Source of the DNA: Psychromonas sp. MME1
GTDB taxonomy: Bacteria; Pseudomonadota; Gammaproteobacteria; Enterobacterales; Psychromonadaceae
Direction of reading: 5' to 3'
DNA: 64,000 nucleotides
NCBI RefSeq assembly: GCF_041080865.1
Contig: NZ_CP160906.1
Span: 496,001-560,000, forward strand
Shown here: one piece after another, positions 8,298 to 16,987 of the stretch
Numbering within the stretch: position 1 is the first letter of the stretch
How the letters are laid out: the number at the start of each line of letters is the position of its first letter
Position numbers and translations under genes: made by a program
Notes under the pieces: generated by a model
Databases searched by the model: none
What the model saw: only the letters and a program-made list of their open reading frames with translations
Told to the model about the DNA's origin: nothing

Positions 8298-9121
8298 ATG
8301 GAAGAATTAATTATATTGTACATACTTAAAATAAAGCTCATAAACAGATTATTTGTTGTGCTGTTTTTATTGAGTTATGCAGTCTGTACATCTGCTCAGA
8401 CATCTATTGAATATGCAACCAGTGATGAAAATTGGTTTCCTTTTCGTTATATTAAAGAGGGGGATAATATCAATAGAGGAATATTTCCTGAGATGTTAAC
8501 CCTTTTATTTGAACAAGAACTAGGCTTAGCGCTTAATTATAAATTACTGCCATGGAAAAGAGCACAACTCGAAGTGGAGATTGGTCATAGCGACTTTATC
8601 CTTACCATTCCTACCAACAGAGGCGCACTTATAGTGCAGTAACGGAGTTTCCATTTTACCAGTTATATTTCAACCTCTATGTTTATGCTAATCACCCCAA
8701 CATTGAAGCAATTAAAAAGATAAAAACCATTGAAGATATTAAAGCGTTGAATTTATTATTGGTTTCTACAGCTGGAAATGGGTGGCATAGTGTGAATGTT
8801 GAAAAAAAGGGCGTGCGCACTGAAATAGTAAAAAAAGATAGGTACGCAGCCCGTTTTGTTGCATCAAAAAAAGTTGATGGGATGATTAATGTCGCCTTCT
8901 CAATGTCGCCTATTATTGCTGAATTAGGCCTAAGTAAAGAGATTGAGCTAACGAATGTAAGGTTTGGCCCCGTTGATTTTCATCTTATGATGAGCAAAAA
9001 ATCGCCATATGTTAGCTTAATGCCTGAGATTGATAGGGCACTACAAAAATTGAAAGATAACGATCAATTCACAAAGATATTCGCAAAATATTCAGTGGAC
9101 TCATCAACATTGGTACGATGA
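8298..9121 (+). pseudogene. Periplasmic solute-binding protein (SBP_bac_3-like), interrupted by a single-base frameshift
   Basis: The first part (8298-8642) has a leader (ending near CTSAQ) and the start of a family 3 binding-protein fold (YATSDENWFPFRYI). It stops at 8642. The rest continues in the next frame from about 8628 (RRTYSAVTEFPFYQLYFNLY) to the TGA at 9121. Insertion of one base near 8620-8630 gives a 274-residue protein of normal size, with SKKVDGMINVAFS and a C-terminal helix as in polar-amino-acid or ArtI-like binding proteins. There is no ABC permease nearby, so it may be an orphan or sensor-linked protein. The start is uncertain because the ribosome site is weak. Confidence 0.7.
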
Positions 9122-9126
9122 GACGT

Positions 9127-10295
9127 TTATAAGCTTACCCGCTCATCTTCCTCAGGGGAGACTTTCCAAACTTTAATGCACCAGAATATAGGGATTAGCA
9201 TTATCGACATTATTAAAAATATATTTCCCTGTAGCGATTTAAAAAATAGTCCAGAAAGATAGGTAAATAACGCCATAATTAAACCCAATGCAATACCAGA
9301 GTAAAGTGATTGGTAACGTACCATTTCATGATTTTTTTGTAGCCCAATGTAGCGTACTGCCGCTAAGTGTGTTGCTGCAAAAGTGAATGCGTGGAATGTC
9401 TGTATTACGCCGAGTAGATAGACATCAGTAGAAAGTCCCAGTACTAACCAACGTGCAATGGCAGCAGTTAACCCTAATAACAACATCTGTCTTATGGACC
9501 ACTTGGAAAATAATGAATAATTAAAACGCATTAATATCACCTCTGCAAAGACGGCAATTCCCCATAGCCATGCAATTGATACTTCAGAAAGGCCTTGATG
9601 ATTCCAGTATATAGCACTAAATGCATAGTAGGCTCCGTGGCTTCCTTGAATGGCCCCCGTGATCAGGATAAACAGCCGAACATCGGAACGTTTCAGTAGT
9701 GAAAATAGTGATTTCTTAGGTTCATTTGATGTTGTTGCCTGTTCTTCTAATTGCGGTGATAATTGTAATAAAGTAAGTAGCCACATGACCAATGTGGCAC
9801 AAACTATTACCCACAGGATAGCCTGTTTGCCGTATTCGCCAATAAACCAACCGACACAGGTTAACCGGCAATAAAGCTTACCGATCCCCATAATCTAACG
9901 CGTCCATAATCTAAATTAATCTGTTTTACTAATCGCGCACCAATAATATCGCCTAATGGCATCATCGGAGCCATCAGGAAGTTGACTAATAGTGTTATTA
10001 ACGCCCAAATAAACTCCCCTTTGAGATAAAATAGGGTGCTAAAAGCCAGTAAGCTTAAAAAGCCCAATATACGTATTAGTTGTAATAATGAAGGACCACG
10101 AGAGATATTTGGTAATAAGGTCAGACTACTGACAAAACGCAAAGCTAAGCCAATCGAAAAAAGTAGGCCTATTGTTTCACTAGAGATGCCTTGCTCTTCT
10201 AGCCAAATGCCCCAAAAAGGTAAAAATACCCCCCAAATAAAGAGGAAAGAGATGAAGTATAAACTAAGCCATGATTTAGCCGCGATAGAAAACAA
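9127..10295 (-). pseudogene. HcaT-like major facilitator transporter, interrupted by a single-base frameshift
   Basis: The N-terminal part (10295 down to 9861) ends LDYGRVRLWGSVSFIAG then stops; the C-terminal part continues in another frame with VGWFIGEYGKQ and runs to 9127. The two halves together align along the whole of E. coli HcaT as I remember it, including RVRLWGS and HAAYY-like SHGAYYAFSAIYW. One extra base near 9858-9866 (for example TT to TTT after GG) gives 389 residues with about 12 membrane segments, the normal size. HcaT is a putative 3-phenylpropionate transporter; the substrate here is unknown. It is convergent with the binding-protein gene, only 5 bp away. Confidence 0.8.
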
Positions 10296-10429
10296 GTGAC
10301 ACCTCTGATCTTTTTATATTGTTAAGTGTAAGGATCGATATTTTTAAAAAATGGATAAGTTGTTAAGTTAAGCAAATTCGTTATATGCTGATAGTAAATT
10401 AAAATCTCATTTTAGTGGATATAATTATT

Positions 10430-10897
10430 ATGATTACACTTAGAAAATATAATGAACAGGATGCGCAGGCAACGTGGTCACTCTTCTTTAATACAGTGCG
10501 TAATATTAATAAACAGGATTATACGCAAGAACAGTTACAAGCATGGGCAGCAGAATCGATGGATCTTTTTATATGGAATAAAAGGATGATTGATATTGAA
10601 CCCTTTGTTGCAGAGATAGAGGGTAAAATAGTTGGTTATGCCGATTTACAAAATGATGGTCTAATCGACCATTTTTTTTGCCACCATCAGTATCAACGTC
10701 ATGGCATTGGGCGAACATTAATGATGGCGATATTTCATGAAGGCGAGAAGAAAAAAATAAAGTGTTACTTTGCACAGGTGAGTATTACAGCTAAGCCTTT
10801 TTTTGAACACTTTGGTTTTAAAGTTAAAAAACAGTTAAGCACCGAAATCGGTGAACAAAAGTTGATCTCCTTTCACATGGAAAAAGCGGCAGACTAA
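10430..10897 (+). CDS. GNAT-family N-acetyltransferase, YafP-like
   Basis: 155 residues from the ATG at 10430 (MITLRKYNEQDAQATW); a GTG at 10415 would add five residues but makes a less typical start. The acetyl-CoA loop region is HHQYQRHGIGRTLMMAIFHE (about 83-102), and the C-terminal motif VSITAKPFFEHFGF resembles E. coli YafP. The LQAWA segment near residue 38 also fits YafP. GNAT enzymes move acetyl groups to amines; the substrate is unknown. Directly after it comes a 264-bp inverted-repeat element. Confidence 0.8.
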   Translation: MITLRKYNEQDAQATWSLFFNTVRNINKQDYTQEQLQAWAAESMDLFIWNKRMIDIEPFVAEIEGKIVGYADLQNDGLIDHFFCHHQYQRHGIGRTLMMAIFHEGEKKKIKCYFAQVSITAKPFFEHFGFKVKKQLSTEIGEQKLISFHMEKAAD

Positions 10898-10902
10898 GAA
10901 TA

Positions 10903-11166
10903 TATACCCATGTTACCTCAAGCTGCTTTGTCAGGCACTAGTTCGGATACCAGAGCAAGACGTAACACGAGGTAATTGTTATTCACTTTTCAAGTGTTAC
11001 AACGCAGGGCTGGTTTTCGAGCTAGCGCCCCGTAGGGCAAGAAAAATAGCACCTATCTGCTTTGTTATAAAATCTCGATGTAGAATAACTATAGTTCAAT
11101 TTTATGCCTCGCATCTCGGCACTCTTTTTCCTTGCTGACTTTGCATCTTGAATTAACATGGGTATA
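10903..11166. repeat. MITE-like element, family A, complete copy
   Basis: The element is bounded by TATACCCATGTTA (10903-10915) and its perfect inverse TAACATGGGTATA (11154-11166); with a few mismatches the inverted ends extend to about 24 bp. The 264-bp interior encodes nothing. A copy in the opposite orientation lies at 45161-45420, a truncated one at about 16745-16880, and an internally deleted one at 22416-22471. It fills the gap between a GNAT gene and xseA. Confidence 0.85.
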
Positions 11167-11188
11167 AACGCATGCATACTTTGTAACA

Positions 11189-12523
11189 TTATTCTGCTAG
11201 AACTTGTGCCCGTATTTCGCCTTTATCCAAGCGAATTGAAATTTTTTCTTTCGCATTGACGCTATCGGCATTGGTTATTACATTGCCATTTTTATCTTTG
11301 ACGATGGCATAGCCTCGAGCGAGGGTCGCCAGTGGGCTAACGGCATGTAACTTTGCCATTGTACCGTGCAGGTCCATTTCACACTCTTTTAATTTATGCT
11401 GCATTGCTTGTTGTAAATTGGCTAATAACTGGGCTTGTTTTTGGCCTTCTATGCGAATTGTTTGTGCTGGGCTAAAGTGACGTAATTTATTGTGTAATTG
11501 TTGTTGATGTTGCTCGTGTGAATTTAATATTTGCTGCATCGCATGGCTAAGACGTAAAGAGAGTTCATCAAGCTGTAAATTTTGTTGCTGTAATTTATGT
11601 TTGGGATCCTGTTGTCTAAGCTTTTCTTGCAGCAAACTGTGTTGATGATGGTGCCGTTGTAATTGCCCCTGTATCGCTTGCTTTAAACGGTTAACTAAGG
11701 TTTGTAGTTGTGTTTCTACATTGGCTTTATTGTCACTCACCAACTCTGCCGCTGCTGAGGGAGTTGCCGCCCGTAGATCGGCGACAAAATCACTGATAGT
11801 GACATCTATTTCGTGGCCAACCGCACTGATAATGGGTAATTCACTATGATAAATGGCATAGGCAACCACGGCTTCATTAAAACACCAAAGATCTTCTAAA
11901 GAGCCGCCACCACGACCAACAATTAGCAGGTCACATTCATTACGTGCATTGGCGAGTTGAATTTGTGCTGCGACCGATTGTGCACTGCTTGCGCCTTGTA
12001 CTAAGGAGGGGTAAATAATTACCTGCAAGCGAGGATCACGTCGTTGTAATACGCTGAGAATATCATGCAGAGCAGCACCGGTAGATGAAGTGATAATGCC
12101 AATACGTTTAATTATTTGTGGTAAAGGCTTTTTGTGGCTTTGTGCAAATAATCCCTCACCCGCTAATTGGCATTTTAGTTGTTCAAATTGCTGTTTTAAT
12201 AAACCATCTCCTTCGGGAGCGATACTCTCTATAATTAATTGGTATTCGCCGCGCGCTTCGTAGAGACTCAATTTAGCGCGAACTAAAACCTGTTGACCAT
12301 GTTTTGGGGTAAAGCCGCTATGGCGATTGTTGCCCTTAAACATCGCGCAACGTACCTGTGCATTATGATCTTTAAGGGTAAAGTACCAATGCCCCGATAC
12401 AGCAATAGTTAGGTTAGATATTTCACCAGACAACCAAATAACGCCGAGTCCAGATTCAAGTAAGGTTTTAGCCGCGCGATTGAGGCTGCTAACACTGTAG
12501 ATGTTTTTATTTTGTAAAGCCAT
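11189..12523 (-). CDS. xseA: Exodeoxyribonuclease VII large subunit XseA
   Basis: 444 residues, the family length. An N-terminal OB-fold (about 5-100) precedes the catalytic domain with the GRGGGSLEDLW motif (near 203), SAVGHEIDVTISD (near 234) and AATPSAAAEL. A long Gln-rich coiled-coil stretch follows (about 265-390), then the conserved LARGYAI segment. With the small subunit XseB (not in this window) it degrades single-stranded DNA in both directions. It is divergent from guaB with 176 bp between them. Confidence 0.95.
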   Translation of the reverse strand: MALQNKNIYSVSSLNRAAKTLLESGLGVIWLSGEISNLTIAVSGHWYFTLKDHNAQVRCAMFKGNNRHSGFTPKHGQQVLVRAKLSLYEARGEYQLIIESIAPEGDGLLKQQFEQLKCQLAGEGLFAQSHKKPLPQIIKRIGIITSSTGAALHDILSVLQRRDPRLQVIIYPSLVQGASSAQSVAAQIQLANARNECDLLIVGRGGGSLEDLWCFNEAVVAYAIYHSELPIISAVGHEIDVTISDFVADLRAATPSAAAELVSDNKANVETQLQTLVNRLKQAIQGQLQRHHHQHSLLQEKLRQQDPKHKLQQQNLQLDELSLRLSHAMQQILNSHEQHQQQLHNKLRHFSPAQTIRIEGQKQAQLLANLQQAMQHKLKECEMDLHGTMAKLHAVSPLATLARGYAIVKDKNGNVITNADSVNAKEKISIRLDKGEIRAQVLAE

Positions 12524-12699
12524 TATCGTTTATCAGCACTGTTTTATAAATGAAATATGAGCCCTGATGTTAACATTTTTTCAATTTGATAAAAAGAAAT
12601 GGTCTACAAGTGATTTTTTAATTGTAGTTAGCGCGCATAACGATTAAAATCCATCCGCAATATTATACCTATCCTCCCAACTATAAGTGAGATATTGCA

Positions 12700-14166
12700 A
12701 TGCTACGAATTGCCAAAGATGCATTAACATTTGATGATGTATTATTAGTACCAAGTCACTCGACTGTACTACCCAATACCGCGGATTTAAAAACCCAACT
12801 AACAGCAACCATATCTTTGAATATTCCCGTTGTTTCTGCGGCGATGGATACTGTGACTGAAGCGCGTTTTGCGATTGCTTTGGCACAGGAAGGTGGCATG
12901 GGATTTATTCATAAAAACATGTCTATTGAGCAACAGGCTGAACAAGTTCGTTTAGTTAAAATCCATGAAAGTGGTGTGGTTAATAAACCCGTTACCGTTT
13001 CACCAGAAACGACACTTGGAGAGATTAAAAAGCTCACTGAGCAAAATGGCTTTGCAGGTTATCCAGTGGTGGAAACAACGGGTGAATTAGTCGGTATCAT
13101 AACGGGGCGAGATGTACTATTTGAAACTGATTTGAGCAAGCCGGTGTCTGCAGTAATGACTGGAAAAGCTGATTTAGTGACTGCAAAACCTGACACTCCA
13201 CGCGATGAAATTGAAGCATTAATGCATGCTAAACGTATTGAAAAAGTACTGTTAACCGATGATAACTTTAAGTTACAAGGCATGATTACGGTTAAAGATT
13301 TCCGTAAAGCAGAACGCAAACCAAACGCTTGTAAAGATGGATTTGGTCGCTTACGCGTTGGTGCGGCAGTTGGCGCTGGAGCTGGCAATGAAGAGCGTAT
13401 CGACGCATTAGTTGAGGCGGGCGTTGATGTATTGCTGATCGACTCATCACATGGCCACTCACAGGGTGTATTAGATCGCATTAAAGCGACTCGTGCTAGT
13501 TATCCAGATCTACAAATTATTGGTGGTAACGTGGCAACGGGTGAAGGCGCTAAAGCGTTAGTTGCTGCTGGATGTAGCGCCGTAAAAGTGGGAATTGGCC
13601 CTGGTTCAATTTGTACTACGCGTATTGTAACAGGTGTAGGCGTTCCACAAATCACCGCGATTTCTGATGCCGTAGCCGCATTAGAAGGTACTGGTATTCC
13701 TGTCATTGCAGATGGCGGTATTCGTTTCTCTGGTGATATAGCGAAAGCTTTAGCGGCAGGCGCATCCTGTGTAATGATGGGCAGTATGTTTGCGGGTACT
13801 GAAGAGTCTCCTGGTGAAATTATTTTATTCCAAGGCCGTTCATATAAATCATACCGTGGAATGGGATCATTAGGAGCGATGTCTCAAGGATCGTCTGATC
13901 GTTATTTCCAATCTGATAATGCAGCCGATAAATTAGTACCTGAAGGAATTGAAGGCCGTGTTCCTTATAAAGGTAAAGTAAAAGAAATAATCCATCAGCA
14001 AATGGGTGGCGTGCGTTCTTCTATGGGATTGACTGGTTGTGCAACAATCAAAGAGATGAATACCAAAGCGATGTTTGTAAAAATTACTAGCGCTGGTATG
14101 GGTGAAAGCCACGTGCACGATGTTGCTATTACCAAAGAAGCACCAAACTATCGCACCGGTGGTTAA
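12700..14166 (+). CDS. guaB: Inosine-5'-monophosphate dehydrogenase GuaB
   Basis: 488 residues. It carries the TIM-barrel catalytic domain split by two CBS domains (about 95-205), the active-site loop GPGSICTTR (catalytic Cys near 305) and the flap region with SSDRYFQ. It oxidises IMP to XMP with NAD+, the first committed step to GMP. guaA follows on the same strand, so the two steps are probably one operon. A TATTAT sequence at 12660-12665 could be the promoter -10 element, but the -35 is poor. Confidence 0.97.
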   Translation: MLRIAKDALTFDDVLLVPSHSTVLPNTADLKTQLTATISLNIPVVSAAMDTVTEARFAIALAQEGGMGFIHKNMSIEQQAEQVRLVKIHESGVVNKPVTVSPETTLGEIKKLTEQNGFAGYPVVETTGELVGIITGRDVLFETDLSKPVSAVMTGKADLVTAKPDTPRDEIEALMHAKRIEKVLLTDDNFKLQGMITVKDFRKAERKPNACKDGFGRLRVGAAVGAGAGNEERIDALVEAGVDVLLIDSSHGHSQGVLDRIKATRASYPDLQIIGGNVATGEGAKALVAAGCSAVKVGIGPGSICTTRIVTGVGVPQITAISDAVAALEGTGIPVIADGGIRFSGDIAKALAAGASCVMMGSMFAGTEESPGEIILFQGRSYKSYRGMGSLGAMSQGSSDRYFQSDNAADKLVPEGIEGRVPYKGKVKEIIHQQMGGVRSSMGLTGCATIKEMNTKAMFVKITSAGMGESHVHDVAITKEAPNYRTGG

Positions 14167-14184
14167 TTATTGTTTGCGAGATAA

Positions 14185-14214
14185 GTTAACCAATTCAGTG
14201 CCGGATTGGTTAAC
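14185..14214 (+). other. Hairpin in the guaB-guaA gap
   Basis: GTTAACCAAT and ATTGGTTAAC form a perfect 10-bp stem around a 10-base loop. No T-run follows, so it is not a standard terminator. It could be a processing or attenuation site in the guaBA transcript; that is a guess. Confidence 0.5.
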
Positions 14215-14292
14215 CCGCTTACCTCTTTAATTAAGATGATTTTTGAAAGGCGTATTGACGTCTTTTGTTCTTTTATATGCAAGGATTTTTCA

Positions 14293-15873
14293 ATGAGCAA
14301 AAACATTCATGAACAGCGAATTCTAATATTAGATTTTGGTTCTCAATACACACAATTAATTGCCCGTCGTATTCGTGAAATTGGAGTGTACTGTGAGCTT
14401 TGGAGCTGGGATGTTAACGAAGAAGATATCAAAGAATTTAGCCCTAACGGTATTATTTTAGCGGGTGGTCCTGAAAGTGTGACTGAACAAGGCTCACCGC
14501 GTGCGCCTGAATATGTATTTACGGCCGGAGTCCCTGTATTAGGCATTTGCTACGGCATGCAAACCATGTCACAACAGTTAGGTGGTGCGGTTATCAAGGG
14601 TGAAGGTGAGGGGGAGTTTGGTTACGCGCAAGTTGAAGTGCAAGCTGCCTGTGAATTATTTAAGTCGATTGAAGATGCGGTAGCGCCAAGTGGCAATGCA
14701 TTATTAGATGTTTGGATGAGCCACGGTGATAAAGTCTCAGCTATTCCCTCTGATTTTGTCGCTGTCGCTAATACGGCAACATGTCAGTTCGCTGCCATTG
14801 CCAATGAAGAAAAGCATTTTTATGGTGTGCAATTTCACCCCGAGGTTACACATACTCGCCAAGGTGAACGTATGTTGCGTAACTTTGTTGTTGATATTTG
14901 TGGCTGTGAAACGCTATGGACACCGGCTTCGATTATTGATGATGCCGTTGCTCGTATGAAAGAGCAAATTGGTGATGATGAAGTTATTCTTGGTCTTTCT
15001 GGCGGTGTTGATTCTTCCGTGGTTGCTATGTTACTGCAACGTGCGATTGGTAATAAACTGACCTGTGTGTTCGTTGATAATGGCCTGTTGCGTTTAAATG
15101 AAGGCAAACAGGTAATGGAGATGTTTGGCGACCATTTCGGGTTAAACATCATTCATGTTAATGCTGAACATCGTTTTCTTGAGCAAATGGCAGGTGTCAG
15201 TGAGCCTGAAGCGAAACGTAAAATTATTGGTCGTGTCTTTGTTGAAATTTTCGATGAAGAATCTAAAAAACTTGCAAATGCTAAGTGGTTGGCTCAGGGA
15301 ACGATTTACCCTGACGTGATTGAATCTGCCGCTTCTAAAAATGGCAAAGCACATGTTATTAAATCTCACCATAATGTGGGGGGGTTACCCGATGATATGG
15401 TAATGGGACTGGTTGAGCCGCTTCGTGAGTTGTTTAAAGACGAAGTACGTAAAATCGGCTTAGAATTAGGTTTGCCTTACGATATGCTTTATCGTCATCC
15501 ATTCCCTGGGCCTGGTTTAGGGGTGCGCGTATTAGGTGAGGTGAAGAAAGAGTATTGTGATCTACTACGCCGTGCCGATGCTATTTTTATTGAAGAGTTA
15601 CACAAAGCCGATTTGTACCATAAGGTAAGTCAGGCTTTTGTTGTCTTTTTGCCTGTGCGCTCGGTTGGGGTAATGGGTGACTGCCGTAAATATGATTGGG
15701 TTGTCTCTTTACGTTGTGTGGAAACGATAGACTTTATGACGGCTCGTTGGTCTCATCTACCCTATGAACTAATTGGTCATGTATCAAATCGTATTATTAA
15801 TGAAATTGATGGTATTTCACGCGTTGTTTATGATGTTTCAGGTAAACCGCCTGCCACCATTGAATGGGAATAG
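14293..15873 (+). CDS. guaA: GMP synthase (glutamine-hydrolysing) GuaA
   Basis: 526 residues from the ATG at 14293, which has AAGGA 7 bases upstream and begins [20 protein letters not shown] like its E. coli counterpart (525 residues); the frame is open further upstream but that extension is not conserved. The glutamine amidotransferase domain has GICYGMQ (catalytic Cys near 86), followed by the ATP-pyrophosphatase P-loop LSGGVDSSV and a dimerisation domain ending in PPATIEWE. It aminates XMP to GMP. A strong terminator follows. Confidence 0.97.
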   Translation: MSKNIHEQRILILDFGSQYTQLIARRIREIGVYCELWSWDVNEEDIKEFSPNGIILAGGPESVTEQGSPRAPEYVFTAGVPVLGICYGMQTMSQQLGGAVIKGEGEGEFGYAQVEVQAACELFKSIEDAVAPSGNALLDVWMSHGDKVSAIPSDFVAVANTATCQFAAIANEEKHFYGVQFHPEVTHTRQGERMLRNFVVDICGCETLWTPASIIDDAVARMKEQIGDDEVILGLSGGVDSSVVAMLLQRAIGNKLTCVFVDNGLLRLNEGKQVMEMFGDHFGLNIIHVNAEHRFLEQMAGVSEPEAKRKIIGRVFVEIFDEESKKLANAKWLAQGTIYPDVIESAASKNGKAHVIKSHHNVGGLPDDMVMGLVEPLRELFKDEVRKIGLELGLPYDMLYRHPFPGPGLGVRVLGEVKKEYCDLLRRADAIFIEELHKADLYHKVSQAFVVFLPVRSVGVMGDCRKYDWVVSLRCVETIDFMTARWSHLPYELIGHVSNRIINEIDGISRVVYDVSGKPPATIEWE

Positions 15874-15900
15874 GGTAACTTACCACCATTAATGATGAAT

Positions 15901-15924
15901 AAAGGCGCTTATTGCGCCTTTTTA
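15901..15924 (+). terminator. Rho-independent terminator of guaBA
   Basis: AAAGGCGC and GCGCCTTT form an 8-bp stem with loop TTATT, followed by a T-run (TTTTTAC). Confidence 0.92.
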
Positions 15925-15938
15925 CTTTTCATATCATT

Positions 15939-16100
15939 ATACCAATTCCGATAAATAGCTGATCTATTTTACTGGTTAAAACAACTTACTGCTGCGTTGT
16001 AATTTTCGCAAAGGGAATAACCATTTACGTCAAATTACGCCTTGAATTAAGCTGTTTTTCCTACGCAAAATTTAGATCACATACTTACCGGAGTTGGTAT
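15939..16100. repeat. MITE-like element, family B, complete copy
   Basis: The element starts ATACCAATTCCG (15939-15950) and ends CGGAGTTGGTAT (16089-16100), inverted ends that match over about 28 bp with a few mismatches. The 162-bp interior is non-coding. Related copies lie at 33186-33316 (right end lost) and 63278-63436. Together with the terminator it accounts for most of the guaA-to-GNAT gap. Confidence 0.8.
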
Positions 16101-16172
16101 TACTCATCCATGGCCGTTCTTTGATAAAGTAAAAGTATAGATCTCCATGATAGGTTAACTTAGGAAGATACA

Positions 16173-16607
16173 ATGAAGGGATTTAGAATAAGTACAAATA
16201 ATAACGAGTTGGATTTTGAGGTTATTTATCAATTCATCTCTCAAAGTTATTGGGCGATAGGTATTCCTAAAGAGACGTTAAAAAAATCTATCGCTAACTC
16301 TTTTTGCTTTGCTGTCTTTGATAGTCAGGGGGCACAAGTCGGTTTTGCGCGGTTAATTACAGATAAAGCGACATTTGCATACCTTGCTGATGTTTTTATC
16401 CTTGAAACCTATCGTGGGCAGGGGCTAAGTAAGTGGCTGTTGAAAACAATCATTGAACATCACGAGCTACAAGGGCTAAGGCGTATGGTACTCGCAACAC
16501 GTGATGCACATGGGCTATATTCGCAGTTTGGTTTTAAGGAAATTGAAAACCCTGAGATGCTAATGCAGATTTGGCAGCCCAATATTTATCGAGATCCGGT
16601 AACATGA
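16173..16607 (+). CDS. GNAT-family N-acetyltransferase
   Basis: 144 residues, a single GNAT domain. The beta-4/alpha-3 acetyl-CoA motif is ETYRGQGLSKWLLKTIIEHH (about 88-107), preceded by YLADVFI. The C-terminus LYSQFGFKEIENPEMLMQIW is typical of small acetyltransferases annotated as YkkB or ElaA-like. The AGGAAG before the ATG is a reasonable ribosome site. No neighbour gives a clue to the substrate. It does not closely resemble the other GNAT at 10430. Confidence 0.82.
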   Translation: MKGFRISTNNNELDFEVIYQFISQSYWAIGIPKETLKKSIANSFCFAVFDSQGAQVGFARLITDKATFAYLADVFILETYRGQGLSKWLLKTIIEHHELQGLRRMVLATRDAHGLYSQFGFKEIENPEMLMQIWQPNIYRDPVT

Positions 16608-16987
16608 ATAACAACAAGGATGATGGCTTAGGCAGCGAAGTGTGAAACATGTTCAAAATGGCGTACTAAGCGTGGTCATTTCTGTATTGTTAATAAAGGG
16701 CGCAAATAGATCATATCAAAATTTTAATGAAGTTGTTGCTCCTCACCTTTCGCGTGTTACGCAGCACTGGTTTGCTCGCTGCGGCCCCGTAAATCGTCCT
16801 GATCAGCTTTGTTGTAAAATTGCTATGTAGAATAACGGTAGTTCAATTTTATATCTTGCATCTTGGCACTCTTTTTCTTAATGGGGAGGTGATTTTTTCT
16901 CCCCAAGCTGCGATAAATATGTGCTATTATGCGCAACTATTTTTATCTGAAATATACAAACCAATAACGGACTAGGGTGCTTTAGAC
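16608..16987. other. Intergenic gap with a decayed repeat copy
   Basis: 380 bp without a convincing gene. The second half contains a truncated family A element (about 16745-16880). A GGGGAG/CTCCCC inverted repeat with a T-rich loop lies at 16883-16904, just before the ydiJ leader. The open frame at 16642-16830 runs across the repeat and shows no ribosome site or family resemblance. Confidence 0.6.
16745..16880. repeat. MITE-like element, family A, truncated copy
   Basis: This stretch resembles 11000-11130 in the same orientation: the shared blocks are GTGTTAC.GCA, CTGG.TT.CG, GCCCCGTA, AGCTTTGTTGTAAAAT, ATGTAGAATAACGGTAGTTC and CTTGGCACTCTTTTTC. Both terminal inverted repeats are missing, so it is an old, immobile remnant. 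Boundaries are approximate. Confidence 0.65.

Noticed and set aside
16642-16830. 62-residue frame upstream of ydiJ
   Set aside because: It overlaps a truncated repeat copy and has no ribosome site or recognisable motif.
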